From the NCBI GenBank assembly GCA_041398605.1, contig JAWKUK010000028.1, positions 1 to 64,000 of the forward strand: 64,000 nt of DNA, written 5' to 3'. The translations under genes were made by a program, and so were the position numbers. Position 1 is the first letter of the stretch. Every line of letters starts with the position of its first letter. Shown piece by piece: positions 33,240 through 41,673 of this stretch. Under the pieces are notes generated by a model. That model was given only the letters and a program-made list of their open reading frames with translations. It searched no databases and was not told the DNA's origin. Source of the DNA: JAWKUK01 sp041398605 (lineage in GTDB: Bacteria > Planctomycetota > UBA1135 > GCA-002686595).

Positions 33240-33698
33240 TCAGCGCCGCTTGTAACCTGCGATGACCGCCGTGTACCTGAGCGCCTCCGCAGTGACGAGC
33301 CCAAACAGCGCAGCCGAGACGAGCTCCAGGCCCTCGCTGTGGAACGGCATCACCATGCCGACCAGGATCATCCACACCATCAGACAGATGTAGCCGACCA
33401 TCATCGCGCGCTGCGCGATATGGCGGTCCCGCTCGTCGATCGGCTGGGCCGCGTCGCCCGGCCGCGACCGCCGCAGCCACCACGCACCGAGCGCCAAGAC
33501 CACAACGCGCACCACCGAGGCTACGGTCAGCAGGATCAAGAACGTCACGATGGGACGACCAAAGACCGGCCGACCGAGCGCGAGCGCTCCAAAGAGCGGG
33601 CCGTAACCGGCCGCTAGCGCGGCCAGGGCCAGCCAGGCCTGGCGCTCGCGGTAGGCCATGCCTGGGTCGCTCTCGTGAATGAGGTGGGTGTCGTGCAT
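33240..33698 (-). CDS. Four-helix membrane protein paired with XRE regulator
   Basis: The 152-residue product has four predicted membrane helices, at about 22-42 (WLALAALAAGYGPLFGALAL), 49-73 (VTFLILLTVASVVRVVVLAL), 98-117 (MMVGYICLMVWMILVGMVM) and 124-147. A cytoplasmic loop PIDERDRHIAQRA lies between helices 2 and 3. The D-E-R-D.. I loop is typical of DUF2178-like proteins encoded beside XRE regulators. The function of the family is not known. It is the first gene of the two-gene unit. Confidence 0.8.
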   Translation of the reverse strand: MHDTHLIHESDPGMAYRERQAWLALAALAAGYGPLFGALALGRPVFGRPIVTFLILLTVASVVRVVVLALGAWWLRRSRPGDAAQPIDERDRHIAQRAMMVGYICLMVWMILVGMVMPFHSEGLELVSAALFGLVTAEALRYTAVIAGYKRR

Positions 33699-33755
33699 GG
33701 GGCGCTCCTAGGGCGGCCGCCGGCGGGCGGCCAGATGCCCCAAGCTACGGCCGCA

Positions 33756-33794
33756 TGTTCGGTTCATTTAACATGACGTCAAAAAAACCGAACA
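33756..33794 (-). promoter_or_regulatory. Inverted repeat, candidate operator and promoter of the membrane-protein/XRE unit
   Basis: TGTTCGGTT and AACCGAACA are perfect 9-bp arms separated by 21 bp. They flank an unusually AT-rich core that contains a T-run and, on the minus strand, a TTGACG hexamer. The element ends 57 bp before the ATG at 33698. The location and symmetry fit autoregulation by the XRE protein. Confidence 0.6.
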
Positions 33795-33883
33795 CGGCCG
33801 GGCGGACGTCGCAGAGCGGACGAAGGTGGGTCGCCCGAAGACCCGGGCGCTTGGCCCCGACAAGGGCGAGCCCGCCCCTACGA

Positions 33884-34987
33884 TCACGCGTCGCGAGCGA
33901 CCAAGACGTAGCCCGTCGGGGTGACGAGCGGCTGCGGCGACACCCAGCCGACCGGTCGAGTCAGCGCCTGCTCAGTCCACTCCGGGCGGCGCGGGTCGCT
34001 GCGGAAGACCCAGCCCAGGTCGCCCGCACGCTCGACGCCGCCCGGGTCGTCGTTCAGCTCCCGCGCGAGGCTCGCCAAGGGCTCGCCCGCGCCGAGCCGC
34101 TGCGCGAGCGCCATCGCGAGCGTGAACGCCTCCTCGCGCGTCCGGACCGCCGGCGACCCCGGCACTTCGACGTGCGCGACCACCAGCGCCCGCAGGCGCA
34201 CACACGTGCGCTCGCGCGGGGCGAGCCCCTCGAGCGACTCAGGCGTCACGCGCAACACGAAGTGATACCCGAGCGGCGACTCCATCGGCCCGCGCCAAAC
34301 GCCGGGCTCCATGTCGAAGCACGCGCCCTTCAACAGCTTGTCGCTCGCGCCGCGCTGGTAGATCATCGTCGCGCCGCCGCGCTCGCGCGCCTCGACGTCG
34401 TCCGAGAAGCGCTGCGCCACCTCCGCGAACGGCTCCCCCGCCTGCAGGAGCCGCATCACCTCGAGCGAGCGCTGCTCCGCGCCTTCACCCGTCAGCAAGA
34501 TCGTGCGCGCCCCCGCCCAGGCCGGCACGCGCCGCAACAGCGCCACGCCGAACGGTGTGTCCAGCGGCGCGCTGATCGCGTCGACCTCCGACGCAAACAG
34601 CCACGCGTCCATCGCCGGCGGCAGCATGCCTTGCGCGAAGCTGCCGAGCTCCAGCGAGCGGCCGCGCATCACGCGCCGACCGATGTCCGGGAACGACGCG
34701 CCCTGCTCGTGGATCGCGGCGAGGATCTGCTGCGCCGCGCCGAGCGCAGCCTCGCGCGTCATGTCGACGCCCGGCGGCAGGCCCTCGACGCCCACGTGCG
34801 GGAACGCCATGAACTGCAGCGCGCGCAGCTCCGGCGGCTCGGCGCCGAGGTAGAGCGGCCCCTTCAACAACGTCGGCGCGGCCAGCGCTTGGCCCTGCGC
34901 CGCCGGCTGCACAGGCGGCGCCTCCTGCGCAAATGCAGGCAGTGCGAGGACCAACACGAGCGCACGCAAAGCCATCGTCAGGTTCAT
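33884..34987 (-). CDS. Exported peptidyl-prolyl isomerase with three parvulin-like domains
   Basis: The 367-residue product (from ATG 34987) has a signal peptide (ALRALVLVLALPAFAQ). Three parvulin-type segments follow in tandem, each with F.D.....GG.LG or related core and a P.GY/VL...R end. Segment 1 ends TPFGVALLRRVPAW, segment 2 FAEVAQRFSDDVEARERGG to SPLGYHFVLRVTPE, and segment 3 LASLARELNDDPGGVERAGD to LVTPTGYVLVARD. Segment 1 is the most degenerate. Parvulins of this type (PpiD/SurA-like) fold exported proteins. The adjacent repeat-rich membrane protein gene ends 35 bp upstream on the same strand, so its product may be a client (inferred). Confidence 0.8.
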   Translation of the reverse strand: MNLTMALRALVLVLALPAFAQEAPPVQPAAQGQALAAPTLLKGPLYLGAEPPELRALQFMAFPHVGVEGLPPGVDMTREAALGAAQQILAAIHEQGASFPDIGRRVMRGRSLELGSFAQGMLPPAMDAWLFASEVDAISAPLDTPFGVALLRRVPAWAGARTILLTGEGAEQRSLEVMRLLQAGEPFAEVAQRFSDDVEARERGGATMIYQRGASDKLLKGACFDMEPGVWRGPMESPLGYHFVLRVTPESLEGLAPRERTCVRLRALVVAHVEVPGSPAVRTREEAFTLAMALAQRLGAGEPLASLARELNDDPGGVERAGDLGWVFRSDPRRPEWTEQALTRPVGWVSPQPLVTPTGYVLVARDA

Positions 34988-35022
34988 GTCGAAGGGAATT
35001 TTAGTGCCCAGCGGCCGTGTCG

Positions 35023-38000
35023 TCACGGCAAGTCGACGGTGAGGACGTGGGCGCCGCCGCCCTGCGGCAGCTCCACCGTGCGCTTCGTCTCGGAGAAGCC
35101 CTTGCGCACGGTGACCTGGTGTGGGCCCGAGCCGTACATGCCGACCTTGAGCTCGCCGTTGGCGTCCGTCGTCGTCTCGCCGCGGAAGAAGCTCTGGAAG
35201 AAACGGCCCGGGTCCGCCGAGGCCTCGGGCACGCCGTCGAGCGCGACCAACGTCGCCACGGCGCCCTCGACCGGCGCGCCGCCCGGCGTCGTCACCCGCA
35301 CGGTGACCTCAAGGCCACGCTCGAGCACAAACTCGAGCGGCTCCGGCGCGTCCTCGGGATCGAGCTCCAACGCCGCCATCGAAGCCGGCGCATAACCGTC
35401 CGAACGCGCCGAGAGGTTCCAGGTCCCCGCGCCGAGCCCGCCGAGCACAAACGTGCCGTCCTCCTTCACCTCGGCCGTCTCCGGCCGCGCCCGCTGCTCC
35501 TTCGTCGGCCGCGCCAACACGACGCCGCGCGGGATCGGAGCGCCGGCCTGATCGACGAGGCGCCCCTCCAAGCGCAGCGCCGCGGGCAGCTCGAACTCGA
35601 GCCCGGTCAAGCGCTCGTCCTCGCCGAGCTCGAGCGACAGCGGCGGCGGCGCCGCATAGAGGCCGCGCTGCTCGCCGCGGCTCGGCCCGAGCACGACGAG
35701 GCGGTACCGCCCCGCGGCCAAGCGATCGAACACGAAGGCCCCACCGTCGCCAGTGGTCTTGCGCACGACCTGGGCCTCGCCCTGCAGGAACGCGCCCAAG
35801 ACACCGCCCGCGCCCATCTGGTCGCGCGGCTCCAAGCGCAGCTCCGCGCCGCGCACGGGCTCGCGCGTCGCCGCGTCGACGACGCGGCCCGCGATGCGCG
35901 CGCTGGGCAGGTCGATGTCGAGCCGCATCTCCGGCACGTCATCGACCTCGATCAAGAACTTGGTGTCGGGCCCGGGCCCGTTGAACTGCACCTGGTACTC
36001 GCCCGGGGAGAGGCCCGCGAACTCGTACGTCCCGTCGGCCTCGACGTTCGTGACCTTCACGTCGACGCCGAGCAGCCCCTCTGCCTCGAAGTTGAACGCG
36101 ACGAGCGAACCCCGCCCGACGGGCTCGCCGTCCGACCGCACGACGCCGTGCACGCGGCACGCGCCGGCTGACGTATCGACGATGTCGTGGCGCATGCGCC
36201 CTTCGTTCGGCACGTTGACGAGGCCGAAGTTCAGCGTCCCGAGGAAGCTCATCGGCGAGAGCGCGTCGTCCCCGCGCGTCACGACGAGGAAGTACCCGCC
36301 GCCCTGCATGTGCGACAGCGCATAGCCGCCCGCCCCGTCCGTGCGCGATTGGTGCACGCCGCCCTTCGAGCCGCCGGCGCCGAACATGCCCGGCGAGGCC
36401 GCGATGACGGTCGCGCCCTCGATCGGGCGCCCGTGCCGGTCGCTGACGGTGCCGAACAGGCCGCCGCCCTCGCCGAGGACCACCTCGACGCCCTCGCGCC
36501 GCTCGCCGGGCTCGAGCTGGAATGGGCCGGCGGAGCTCGAGACGTAGTCCCGGTGGAACACCATCACGTCGTGCGAACCGGGCTCCAGGCCGGCGAGCTC
36601 GAAGCCTCCGTCCTGCTTCGTGATCACGACCGCATCACGCGCGAGGCCGAGGCTCGTGAAGTAGCGCAGGAACCCGAGCGGCGGCGTCTGCCCGCCGCGC
36701 CGCCCGCGGCGCCGGAAGTCGTCGGGTACGCCCGCCGCGCGCTCGGCCGCGAGGCGATTGCCCTCGAGGCGCTGGAACGTCTTCTCGATGCGGCCGTCGG
36801 TCGTGACCTGCGCGCCCGCGATCGGCTCGCCGGCGGCATCGACGACGCGCCCGACCAGCGTCGCGCCGCGCGACAACGCGACCTGGCCGGCCTCCGTCGC
36901 CGCGCCCTCGCGCACCTCGACCGAGAGCGGGACGTCGACGTAGCCAGGCGCCGAGAACATGAGGCCCGCCTTGCCCGGCTCCAGCGAGTCGAGCACGAAG
37001 CGCCCGCCGGCGTCCTCGAACTCACGCCCGCCCGCGAACGGGTTCCAGCGGCTCGGCTCGTCCGACAGCCGCTCGACCCGATTGGGCGTCGAGATCGTGA
37101 AGCGCGTCAGCGGCGCGCCGGTGCCCGCGTCGACGACGTTGCCGCGCACTTCGCCGCCGCGCCGGAGCGTGACCTCGATCTCGTCGCCTTGCTCGGCGGG
37201 GTTCCAGCGGTACGACTCTTCCTTGAAGCCTGGGCAGTAGAAGCGCACTTGGTAGGGCGCGCGCCCGGGGAACGCGCCGGCGACGAAGCGCCCCTCCGCG
37301 TCCGACAGCGGGAACTCGAACTCGCGCATCCCCGCGGCCATCAGCGGCGCGAGGGTGACCTCGCCCTGCAGCGCGCGGAAGTCGACGACGTTCCACATCA
37401 CCCGCACGCCGGCGATCGGGGCGCCCTCCGTGTCGATCACGCGGCCGCGCACTTTCGGCCCCCGCTCCAACGTGAAGTCCGGCGCGACGAACGAGCCGCC
37501 TGCGCCGACGCGGACCAGCGGGCCTTTGCCTGGCACGTGGTCGACCGCCATCGCGAGCACGTCGACCTCGCCCGCGGGCACGTTGCGCAGCGTGTAACGC
37601 CCAACGTCGTCCGTCGTGCCGTTGCTGTACTGCAGGATCTGCTTGACGAACTTCAAGTGGCGCAGGCCGCGCGGCACGACGCCGACCTGCGCGCCGACGA
37701 GCGGTTCGCTCGCCTCCAGCGCCAGCTCGCTGTCCGCATCGACGCCGGCCGGGCGCGACAGTACGCGCCCCGTGATCGTCGCGCCGAGGTTCGTGACGAG
37801 GCGCACCTCCGTGTCCTCGCCCGCGACGACGACGAGGCCCATCTTGTGCGTGACCGCGAAGCCCTCGCCGATGACCGAGACCTCGTAGTCATCGAGCGGC
37901 GGGACGGCCGGGAACTCGAAGTATCCAGCCTCGTCGGCGTTGGTCTCGACGAGCGCCACGTCGCCGGTCTGTGCGGCGCCGAGGAAGCTCATCGCGCCCG

Positions 38001-38715
38001 TGGTCAGCATCACGAGCGCGCCCGAGGCCGGGCGCCCGTCCGGGAGCGCCACGGTGCCGAGCACGCGCCCGCCCGCCCGCGTCCAGAGCTCGACCGGGCC
38101 GCCGCTGCCGGACGCGACGACGCGCACGGTCTCGGCCGTGTCGGAGACGTGGTGCGCTGCGGAGACGTCGACGTACCAGCGGCCTTCGCGCACGCCCTCG
38201 AACACAAAGCGCCCGGCGCCGTCCGTCGGCGTCACCGCGACGGGCAGGACCTTCCGGCGCAGCTCTGCGCCCATGCCGAGCATGTCGGTGACACGCGTGA
38301 GGATCGTGGCGCTCGCGGGCGGCAGCGCGAGGAGGCGCACGGTGACGCCGGGCACCGGCGCGTTCGTCTCGCGCGCGTAGACGATGCCCTCGAGGCGGCC
38401 GGGGCCGCTGAGGCGCACGCGCTCATCGCGCGCGATGGCGACCGCGCCGCCGCCGGCAGTGGCGCCCGCGAGCTCCGCCCCGAGCTGCAGCTCCGCCGGC
38501 CCAGTCGCGGGCGCGCCGGAGGGCGCCGCCGGCGCGGGGCCGAGCGCGCCGCCGCCGGTCGCCGGCGCGAACCACCAGGCCCCCGCGAGCACGATGAGGG
38601 CGATCAAAGCCAGCGCGAAGAGCGCAGCGCGACCCCGACGGTCCGCGCCGCTGCTCCGGTCGAGACACCTGCGAAGTGGGCGAGGCGAGGCAGAGAGCGG
38701 TGCGTGCACGTGCAT
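35023..38715 (-). CDS. Very large membrane-anchored protein of carboxypeptidase-regulatory-like repeats
   Basis: The 1230-residue protein has one membrane helix at about 30-50 (ALFALALIALIVLAGAWWF) after a basic cytoplasmic tail, so the bulk is outside. About ten to twelve CarboxypepD_reg-like beta-sandwiches follow. Their repeated cores are GRVVDAAGEPIAGAQVTTDG, GRVIDTEGAPIAGVRVMW, GTVSDRHGRPIEGATVIA and similar, each followed by D.G.F.. .L..G. The last domain ends in HVLTVDLP. No catalytic centre was seen, so it is a scaffold or stalk. The start is uncertain: ATG 38742 is nine codons upstream. It is upstream of the parvulin gene and downstream of the SGNH/MBOAT pair on the same strand. Confidence 0.85.
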   Translation of the reverse strand: MHVHAPLSASPRPLRRCLDRSSGADRRGRAALFALALIALIVLAGAWWFAPATGGGALGPAPAAPSGAPATGPAELQLGAELAGATAGGGAVAIARDERVRLSGPGRLEGIVYARETNAPVPGVTVRLLALPPASATILTRVTDMLGMGAELRRKVLPVAVTPTDGAGRFVFEGVREGRWYVDVSAAHHVSDTAETVRVVASGSGGPVELWTRAGGRVLGTVALPDGRPASGALVMLTTGAMSFLGAAQTGDVALVETNADEAGYFEFPAVPPLDDYEVSVIGEGFAVTHKMGLVVVAGEDTEVRLVTNLGATITGRVLSRPAGVDADSELALEASEPLVGAQVGVVPRGLRHLKFVKQILQYSNGTTDDVGRYTLRNVPAGEVDVLAMAVDHVPGKGPLVRVGAGGSFVAPDFTLERGPKVRGRVIDTEGAPIAGVRVMWNVVDFRALQGEVTLAPLMAAGMREFEFPLSDAEGRFVAGAFPGRAPYQVRFYCPGFKEESYRWNPAEQGDEIEVTLRRGGEVRGNVVDAGTGAPLTRFTISTPNRVERLSDEPSRWNPFAGGREFEDAGGRFVLDSLEPGKAGLMFSAPGYVDVPLSVEVREGAATEAGQVALSRGATLVGRVVDAAGEPIAGAQVTTDGRIEKTFQRLEGNRLAAERAAGVPDDFRRRGRRGGQTPPLGFLRYFTSLGLARDAVVITKQDGGFELAGLEPGSHDVMVFHRDYVSSSAGPFQLEPGERREGVEVVLGEGGGLFGTVSDRHGRPIEGATVIAASPGMFGAGGSKGGVHQSRTDGAGGYALSHMQGGGYFLVVTRGDDALSPMSFLGTLNFGLVNVPNEGRMRHDIVDTSAGACRVHGVVRSDGEPVGRGSLVAFNFEAEGLLGVDVKVTNVEADGTYEFAGLSPGEYQVQFNGPGPDTKFLIEVDDVPEMRLDIDLPSARIAGRVVDAATREPVRGAELRLEPRDQMGAGGVLGAFLQGEAQVVRKTTGDGGAFVFDRLAAGRYRLVVLGPSRGEQRGLYAAPPPLSLELGEDERLTGLEFELPAALRLEGRLVDQAGAPIPRGVVLARPTKEQRARPETAEVKEDGTFVLGGLGAGTWNLSARSDGYAPASMAALELDPEDAPEPLEFVLERGLEVTVRVTTPGGAPVEGAVATLVALDGVPEASADPGRFFQSFFRGETTTDANGELKVGMYGSGPHQVTVRKGFSETKRTVELPQGGGAHVLTVDLP

Positions 38716-38838
38716 GGCAATTGGGGTTCGCCGCGCGCCCATGGCTGGACGCTGTCGATCCGATGGCTCCATTCTGCCCGCGCTCGCGCCGACGGGGGGC
38801 ACCAACTCGGCCGCCCACCTCGTCACCAGCCCACCTCG

Positions 38839-39900
38839 TCACCAGCCCAGCCGGCGCAGCTCCTCCGCGAGGAAGCGCGAGTAGCGCTCCGCCTCACGCC
38901 ACGTCAGGTGCGAGCCGTCGCGGGTCTCGAAGGCGGCCGCTTGGTGTTCCAGAAGGGGCACGCCCGCCGCCTCGGCGACCGCGCGCAGCTCGGCGTCGGG
39001 GACAAACGGCCGCACACCGTTCAGCAGCGCGGGCGACATCGGCAGGCGCACACAGACGACCTGGCGCCCATCGGCGACGAGCGCGCGGAGGGCCGCCGCG
39101 ATCGCCTCGGCCGCCGCCGCGCGGGCCGCGGGCTTCGAGAGGCGCGCTAGCCCGCCCGCCCAGCGCGCGAGGCGCTCGGGCTCGGGCGCCTCGAACCACG
39201 CGCTGCGCCAGGGGCGCGTCGTGATCGTCGGCAGCGCCGCGACGCGCGCATAGTTGGCGCGCGCAGCGAGCGCCGCGTCGAAGCGGCCGGTGAACCAGCC
39301 CACGTGTGTGTAGTGCAGCATGAGCGCCTCGGCGAGGTCGCCCGTGAACGCCGCCGCGGCCGCGCGGTCGGCGCCCGTCGCGACGAGGTGCGCGAACTGG
39401 CGCTCGCGCCAACGCGCAGCGTCAGCCGGCGCCGCGAGCCGCGAGGGCGCCGGCGGCTGCTCGCGCAGGGCCTCGGCCACCAGCGGGTTCGCGTGCTCGG
39501 CGAGCGACAGGAAAGACAGCCCGACGACGATCCTTCGCGCGGGCTGCTGCGCGGCGAGCGGCAAGAGGTGCGGGACGTACGCCCCCGGGCCCCAGAGCGT
39601 CGCCGGCGCGCCGAGCGCCTCGCCTGCGAAGACCTCCAAGACCAGGTCATCGTGGACGCGGCTGTCACCGACAAAGAGCAGGTCCGCGTGCTCGACGTCG
39701 CCGAGCGCGTGGAACGGCCCGACCCCAGGCGCCGCCCATACGAGCCGCCCGTCGGACTGGTTGGGGTGCATCAGCGGCGCGGGCACGTGAGCCGGCGCGA
39801 GGACGAGCCACGCGGCGACGAGCGCGCCAAAGGCCGCCACGGCGAGCAGCGCTGGCCCGAAGCGCCGCGGATGGCGCGTGTGCGCGGATTGGGTGTGCAT
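38839..39900 (-). CDS. SGNH/DltD-AlgJ-like acyltransferase partner, copy 1
   Basis: The 353-residue protein has one N-terminal membrane helix (ALLAVAAFGALVAAWLVLAP) and an extracytoplasmic SGNH-type domain. GDS at 78-80 (LLFVGDSRVHDD) supplies the nucleophile Ser80, and DGSH (Asp328, His331) near the end supplies the other two residues. The intermediate Gly and Asn blocks are poorly defined, as usual in AlgJ/AlgX/DltD types. Such proteins transfer an acyl group delivered through a MBOAT protein to a surface polymer. The MBOAT gene precedes it by 13 bp. A paralogous pair lies at 51719-54289. Confidence 0.75.
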   Translation of the reverse strand: MHTQSAHTRHPRRFGPALLAVAAFGALVAAWLVLAPAHVPAPLMHPNQSDGRLVWAAPGVGPFHALGDVEHADLLFVGDSRVHDDLVLEVFAGEALGAPATLWGPGAYVPHLLPLAAQQPARRIVVGLSFLSLAEHANPLVAEALREQPPAPSRLAAPADAARWRERQFAHLVATGADRAAAAAFTGDLAEALMLHYTHVGWFTGRFDAALAARANYARVAALPTITTRPWRSAWFEAPEPERLARWAGGLARLSKPAARAAAAEAIAAALRALVADGRQVVCVRLPMSPALLNGVRPFVPDAELRAVAEAAGVPLLEHQAAAFETRDGSHLTWREAERYSRFLAEELRRLGW

Positions 39901-39913
39901 CGCGCTGTGTCCC

Positions 39914-41356
39914 TCAGAATTGGAAGTAGAGGAACTCCTGCGCGCCGTCGCGGCGCACGACGAGGAGCAAGAAGGCCATCGCTGCGAAGACGAGCGCGCG
40001 CTCGCTGGCGGTCTCGCGCCAGCCGCACCACTCGCGCAGCCCGCGGCGCGCGTGCATCAACACGACGGGTAGGACGAGCACGAGGTGGCGCGCGTGCCCG
40101 AGCGCTGCCCAACCCAACGGGTCGCCGAAGGGCGCGATCAGCATCGCGTGCGCGATCCGGCCCGCGTCTGCGAGGTTCGGCGCGCGGAAGAACACCCACG
40201 CGACGAGCACGAAGAGCTGGGTCACGACGATCCCGAGCGCCGCGCCCGCGAAGCCGCCGAACGAGCGCAGAGGCGCGACGCCGACCGAGGGCGCGCGACG
40301 CCCGCGCAGCGCGCGCTCGAGGCACAGCGCCAGCGCGTGCAGGCCGCCCCAGACGAGCATCCCCCACGCTGCGCCGTGCCATAGCCCCGACAGCAACATC
40401 GTGATCACGAGGTTCGCGTACGTGCGCCACGGCCCGCCGCGGCTCCCGCCGAGCGGGATGTAGACGTAGTCGCGGAACCACGTCGAGAGCGTGATGTGCC
40501 AGCGCTGCCAGAACTCGGCCGGCCCGCGCGCGAGGAGCGGATAGAGGAAGTTCGTGGGGAAGCGCAAGCCCAGCAAGCACGCGAGGCCGATCGCGATCGC
40601 CGAATAACCCGCGAAGTCGGCGAACAGCTCGACGCCGAAGTACAGCATCCCGAGCCAGGCGGCCGCCGGCGTCAGCGCGGGAGAGTGCGCCGCTGCGAGC
40701 GACATGAGCCGGTCCACCTCGGGCGCCAAGTTGTCCGCGACGACGACCTTGAGGAAGAGGCCCTGCACACACATGTACGCGCCGTGCTGCAAGCGCCACG
40801 CGCTGGCGCGCGGCGGGCGCTCGAGCTGCGGCAGCAGCGTGCTGGCGCGCACGATCGGCCCGGCGACGAGCTGCGGATAGAACGCGACGTAGAGGAAGAA
40901 GTCGACGAACGTGCGCGCCGGCGCGAGGCGACGCCAATAGATGTCGAGCGTGTAGCTCAGCGTCTGGAACGTGTAGAACGAGATGCCGACGGGCACGACC
41001 CAGGGCAGGATCACCTCGAACCCGCCGCCGCCGAGCGCGCGCGCAGCGCGGTCGATGTTCGTCAGCGCAAACGCCGCGTACTTAAAGGTCGCGAGCAGCC
41101 CGAGGTTCGTCGCGAGGCTCAGGGCGAGCCAGCGCCGTCGTGTCACTTGCTCCGCGCTCGCCGCGATCCGCGCGCCCGCGAACCAGTCGACGAGCGATGA
41201 GGCGAGGATCAGCGGCAGGTACCACGGGTTCCACCAGCCGTAGAAGAGGAGGCTGAACCCGAGCGCCACCGCCTTCGCGGCGCGCCATGGCAAGAGCCAC
41301 CACGCCGCCAAGGCGCAGGGGAAGACGAGCCAGAACGAGACGGAGTCGAAGGACAC
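39914..41356 (-). CDS. MBOAT-family O-acyltransferase, copy 1
   Basis: The 480-residue integral membrane protein has about ten hydrophobic helices and all hallmarks of AlgI/DltB-type MBOATs. It has VGISFYTFQTLSYTLDIY, the FYPQLVAGPIVR loop, FADFAGYSAIAIG, RWHITLSTWFRDYVYIPLGG, and the catalytic His327 in GLWHGAAW. It probably passes an acyl chain from a cytoplasmic donor to the periplasmic SGNH partner. GTG 41356 is chosen because the paralog starts MSFDTVTF at the same place; a TTG nine codons earlier is possible. Acceptor polymer unknown; no alginate or dlt genes are nearby. Confidence 0.9.
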   Translation of the reverse strand: MSFDSVSFWLVFPCALAAWWLLPWRAAKAVALGFSLLFYGWWNPWYLPLILASSLVDWFAGARIAASAEQVTRRRWLALSLATNLGLLATFKYAAFALTNIDRAARALGGGGFEVILPWVVPVGISFYTFQTLSYTLDIYWRRLAPARTFVDFFLYVAFYPQLVAGPIVRASTLLPQLERPPRASAWRLQHGAYMCVQGLFLKVVVADNLAPEVDRLMSLAAAHSPALTPAAAWLGMLYFGVELFADFAGYSAIAIGLACLLGLRFPTNFLYPLLARGPAEFWQRWHITLSTWFRDYVYIPLGGSRGGPWRTYANLVITMLLSGLWHGAAWGMLVWGGLHALALCLERALRGRRAPSVGVAPLRSFGGFAGAALGIVVTQLFVLVAWVFFRAPNLADAGRIAHAMLIAPFGDPLGWAALGHARHLVLVLPVVLMHARRGLREWCGWRETASERALVFAAMAFLLLVVRRDGAQEFLYFQF

Positions 41357-41673
41357 GGGATCGGCGCCAGAGACGCGGGGCAAGAGCCTACCCGGACGAC
41401 GGGGCGGCTCGCTGGGTCCAGCCCGAAGCGGGGTCCCAGCAGCCGACCAGACCGCCGAGCCGGTGAGCGACCGGTGGAGCGTGGCGGACCCCGCTCGCCC
41501 TGCGCGAGCCAGCGGGGCCCCTCGCGCGCCCCCCCTCTTCGCGCGTCGTCACTCGGCCGTCACTGCGTCCCGATCGGGTGCGTCGTCGGTCGCTGGTCCA
41601 CGATCGCGGTCGCCTCGAGCGAGCGCACGGCCCCTGGGTCGCTTCAGGTCCCCGCTCAGCTTCGGGTCCCCGC

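Noticed and set aside
36187..39150. 987-codon open frame antisense to the giant repeat protein
   Set aside because: The product is low-complexity His/Arg/Ala sequence with no signal or motif; it is a shadow of the repeat-protein codons.
41401..41673. Possible small gene between MBOAT copy 1 and the aldehyde dehydrogenase
   Set aside because: The frames are Arg/Pro/Ser-rich in every register, with no ribosome site or motif; treated as intergenic.
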